DNA from: Gambelia wislizenii
Taxonomy: Eukaryota > Chordata > Lepidosauria > Squamata > Crotaphytidae
DNA: 64,000 bases
Direction of reading: 5' to 3'
NCBI GenBank assembly: GCA_030847615.1
Contig: JAUMIR010000005.1
Location: 217,604,645 to 217,668,644, forward strand
Numbering within the stretch: position 1 is the first letter of the stretch; each line of letters opens with the position of its first letter. Made by a program: the position numbers and the translations under genes. This document shows positions 62,746-64,000 of the stretch, in pieces. The notes under the pieces are model-generated. The model ran no database searches, was not told the DNA's origin, and saw nothing but the letters and a program-made list of their open reading frames with translations.

Positions 62746-64000
62746 GGGATGCCTGGAGGGTTTCTTTCTGACTGACCAATCACTATAAGGGATGTCTCAA
62801 GGTCCTGTTACCTCTACCTGTCTCACTGCCTTTGAATAACCCATCAAAATTGTTGCTATGTATCTGGATTAAGCTGCATATATTCAATAATTTTGTCCTT
62901 TAAAGCAAACCAAAAACATCCATAGAGAAGGAAGCATATCATAGGGATAATGTGATGAACCAGGTCATGCACACACATTAATTCAACACACATGTAAGTT
63001 TAACATGGTTTATTGAGCAAGGATATGCATGTGGTTTCACCTCAAGCCTAGTGCTAAGCAGTAGATAAGAAAATAATACAATAGTAGAGTCCAATCTATG
63101 AATTTTGTGGTTTACATTTTGAGGAAATGTTTTTGTGAAGGACAACTGGAAGTGTTGTCGCTTCAGATTAAGGCTGGAGTTTTGATTTGAAAAACCATGG
63201 TGTACAAGATGCATCCTCATAGGGACTCTAAGAAAAGGTAGATTGCGAGGGACTTACCTGTGTTGATTTAAAAAAACACAACACCCTGTAAAGTGTGGTA
63301 TGTGGATTATATTTGGGTGGCTTTAACTGGAGTACTCATTGGTCTGCAAATGCTAAAGAGTGGAGAGTTAGAGAAAGAGAATATGATCTTTCTCTGATTC
63401 ATTCTATCTAAGCTGCGCCAAGCAGCTTGCCTCACTCTTGGCTCACTTTCCGGACTGAAAAGATTGCTACTGCATCAAACAGTTGCCACATTGTCCCTCA
63501 GGAAAGGATTTGACTTTGAGGGGAACTGTTAAGTGCTGCAGAGCAGAGAAACCACAGAACACCCCCTGTTTAAGATTGGCCCAAATACGGGAGGAGGATG
63601 TAAAAGGCATGTCTTGTTCTCCTTGCCCTGTTCAGCTGCCATCTCTGAAGCCTTGAAACTACCAAGAGCAATGTGCAATGGCAGCAGAGCAACATAACAG
63701 CCGAGGGAATGAGTTATATAGCACTGCCAATAGCTCTGAAGGAAAGAGAACTCTGTCCTTAAAAATGGTTTGCTGCATCTTACACATTCTTGTTGCCTCC
63801 ATTTTTCTATGTCTTGTTATTTTTTAAATCTCGTAAGTTCATTATCCACTCTTAATTACACTGAATCAGCACCAGAGCTGTAGGGTTGAACAACCTACTG
63901 TGGTATCTTTGCACAGAAGCATGAGTGGAACTGGTACATCTGAACTCTGGATTTTGCTGCATTTGGAGCTGGCAAAGCAAGCATGCACATACACGTCACA
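62746..64000. other. Downstream flank, nothing recognised
   Basis: Expected direction of MGP by synteny, but no MGP exon was found. TATATA occurs at 63715-63720. Confidence 0.5.

Noticed and set aside
63765..63827. 20-codon hydrophobic frame (starts MVCCILHILVASIF) after a TATATA and before a GTAAGT, considered as an MGP signal-peptide exon
   Set aside because: An in-frame TAA occurs before the donor, and the residues do not resemble MGP. Position is suggestive only by synteny.

Overview
The window is vertebrate nuclear DNA, most likely from a squamate reptile and probably an iguanian lizard. Two spliced genes with tetrapod-type exons sit in a background of transposable elements. The repeat set fits a lizard: Sauria-type tRNA SINEs, a 5S-rRNA-headed SINE sharing the body of the tRNA-headed family, CR1 and L2-like LINEs, DIRS-type tyrosine-recombinase retrotransposons, Tigger-like MITEs and palindromic hAT-like MITEs. 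There is no prokaryotic content, CRISPR array or operon. The species is inferred from repeat style and gene sequence, not proven.

Layout. Positions 1-645 are the right end of one DIRS-like element, cut by the window edge. ARHGDIB (RhoGDI2/D4-GDI) occupies 5051-14947 on the + strand. Five coding exons encode a 200-residue protein, and an acceptor before the start codon shows that a noncoding 5' exon lies upstream. A C-rich 28-30 bp minisatellite (15810-16440) and simple repeats follow. ERP27 (ER-resident non-catalytic PDI-family protein) has seven coding exons between 22446 and 60336, also +, encoding 272 residues ending in KEEL. All its junctions are AG/GT and all phases are consistent. The order ARHGDIB then ERP27 on one strand matches the human 12p12.3 block as I recall it; MGP would be expected next but was not found before the window ends.

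The ERP27 introns are long and heavily invaded. Intron 4 (39776-46912) holds a multi-level nest of elements: a SINE-like palindrome contains a hAT-like MITE, which contains an L2 fragment with a 15-bp target duplication, which contains a 341-bp palindrome. Intron 5 (47039-56717) holds a nearly whole but decayed DIRS element of about 4.8 kb (50734-55576) with gag, RT, RNase H and tyrosine-recombinase remnants, inverted terminal repeats and an internal complementary region. It also holds a DNA transposon disrupted by a hAT MITE with a perfect 8-bp target duplication. Two LINE tails of one subfamily, about 88-90% identical by eye, lie in opposite orientation near the two ends (2035-2432 and 62094-62745) and bracket both genes.

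The two genes are functionally independent. ARHGDIB is a cytosolic regulator of Rho GTPases, best known in blood cells. ERP27 is an ER luminal protein that binds unfolded protein and ERp57. I found no new multi-gene system; the most interesting material is the DIRS pair, the nested palindromes and the chimeric SINE.
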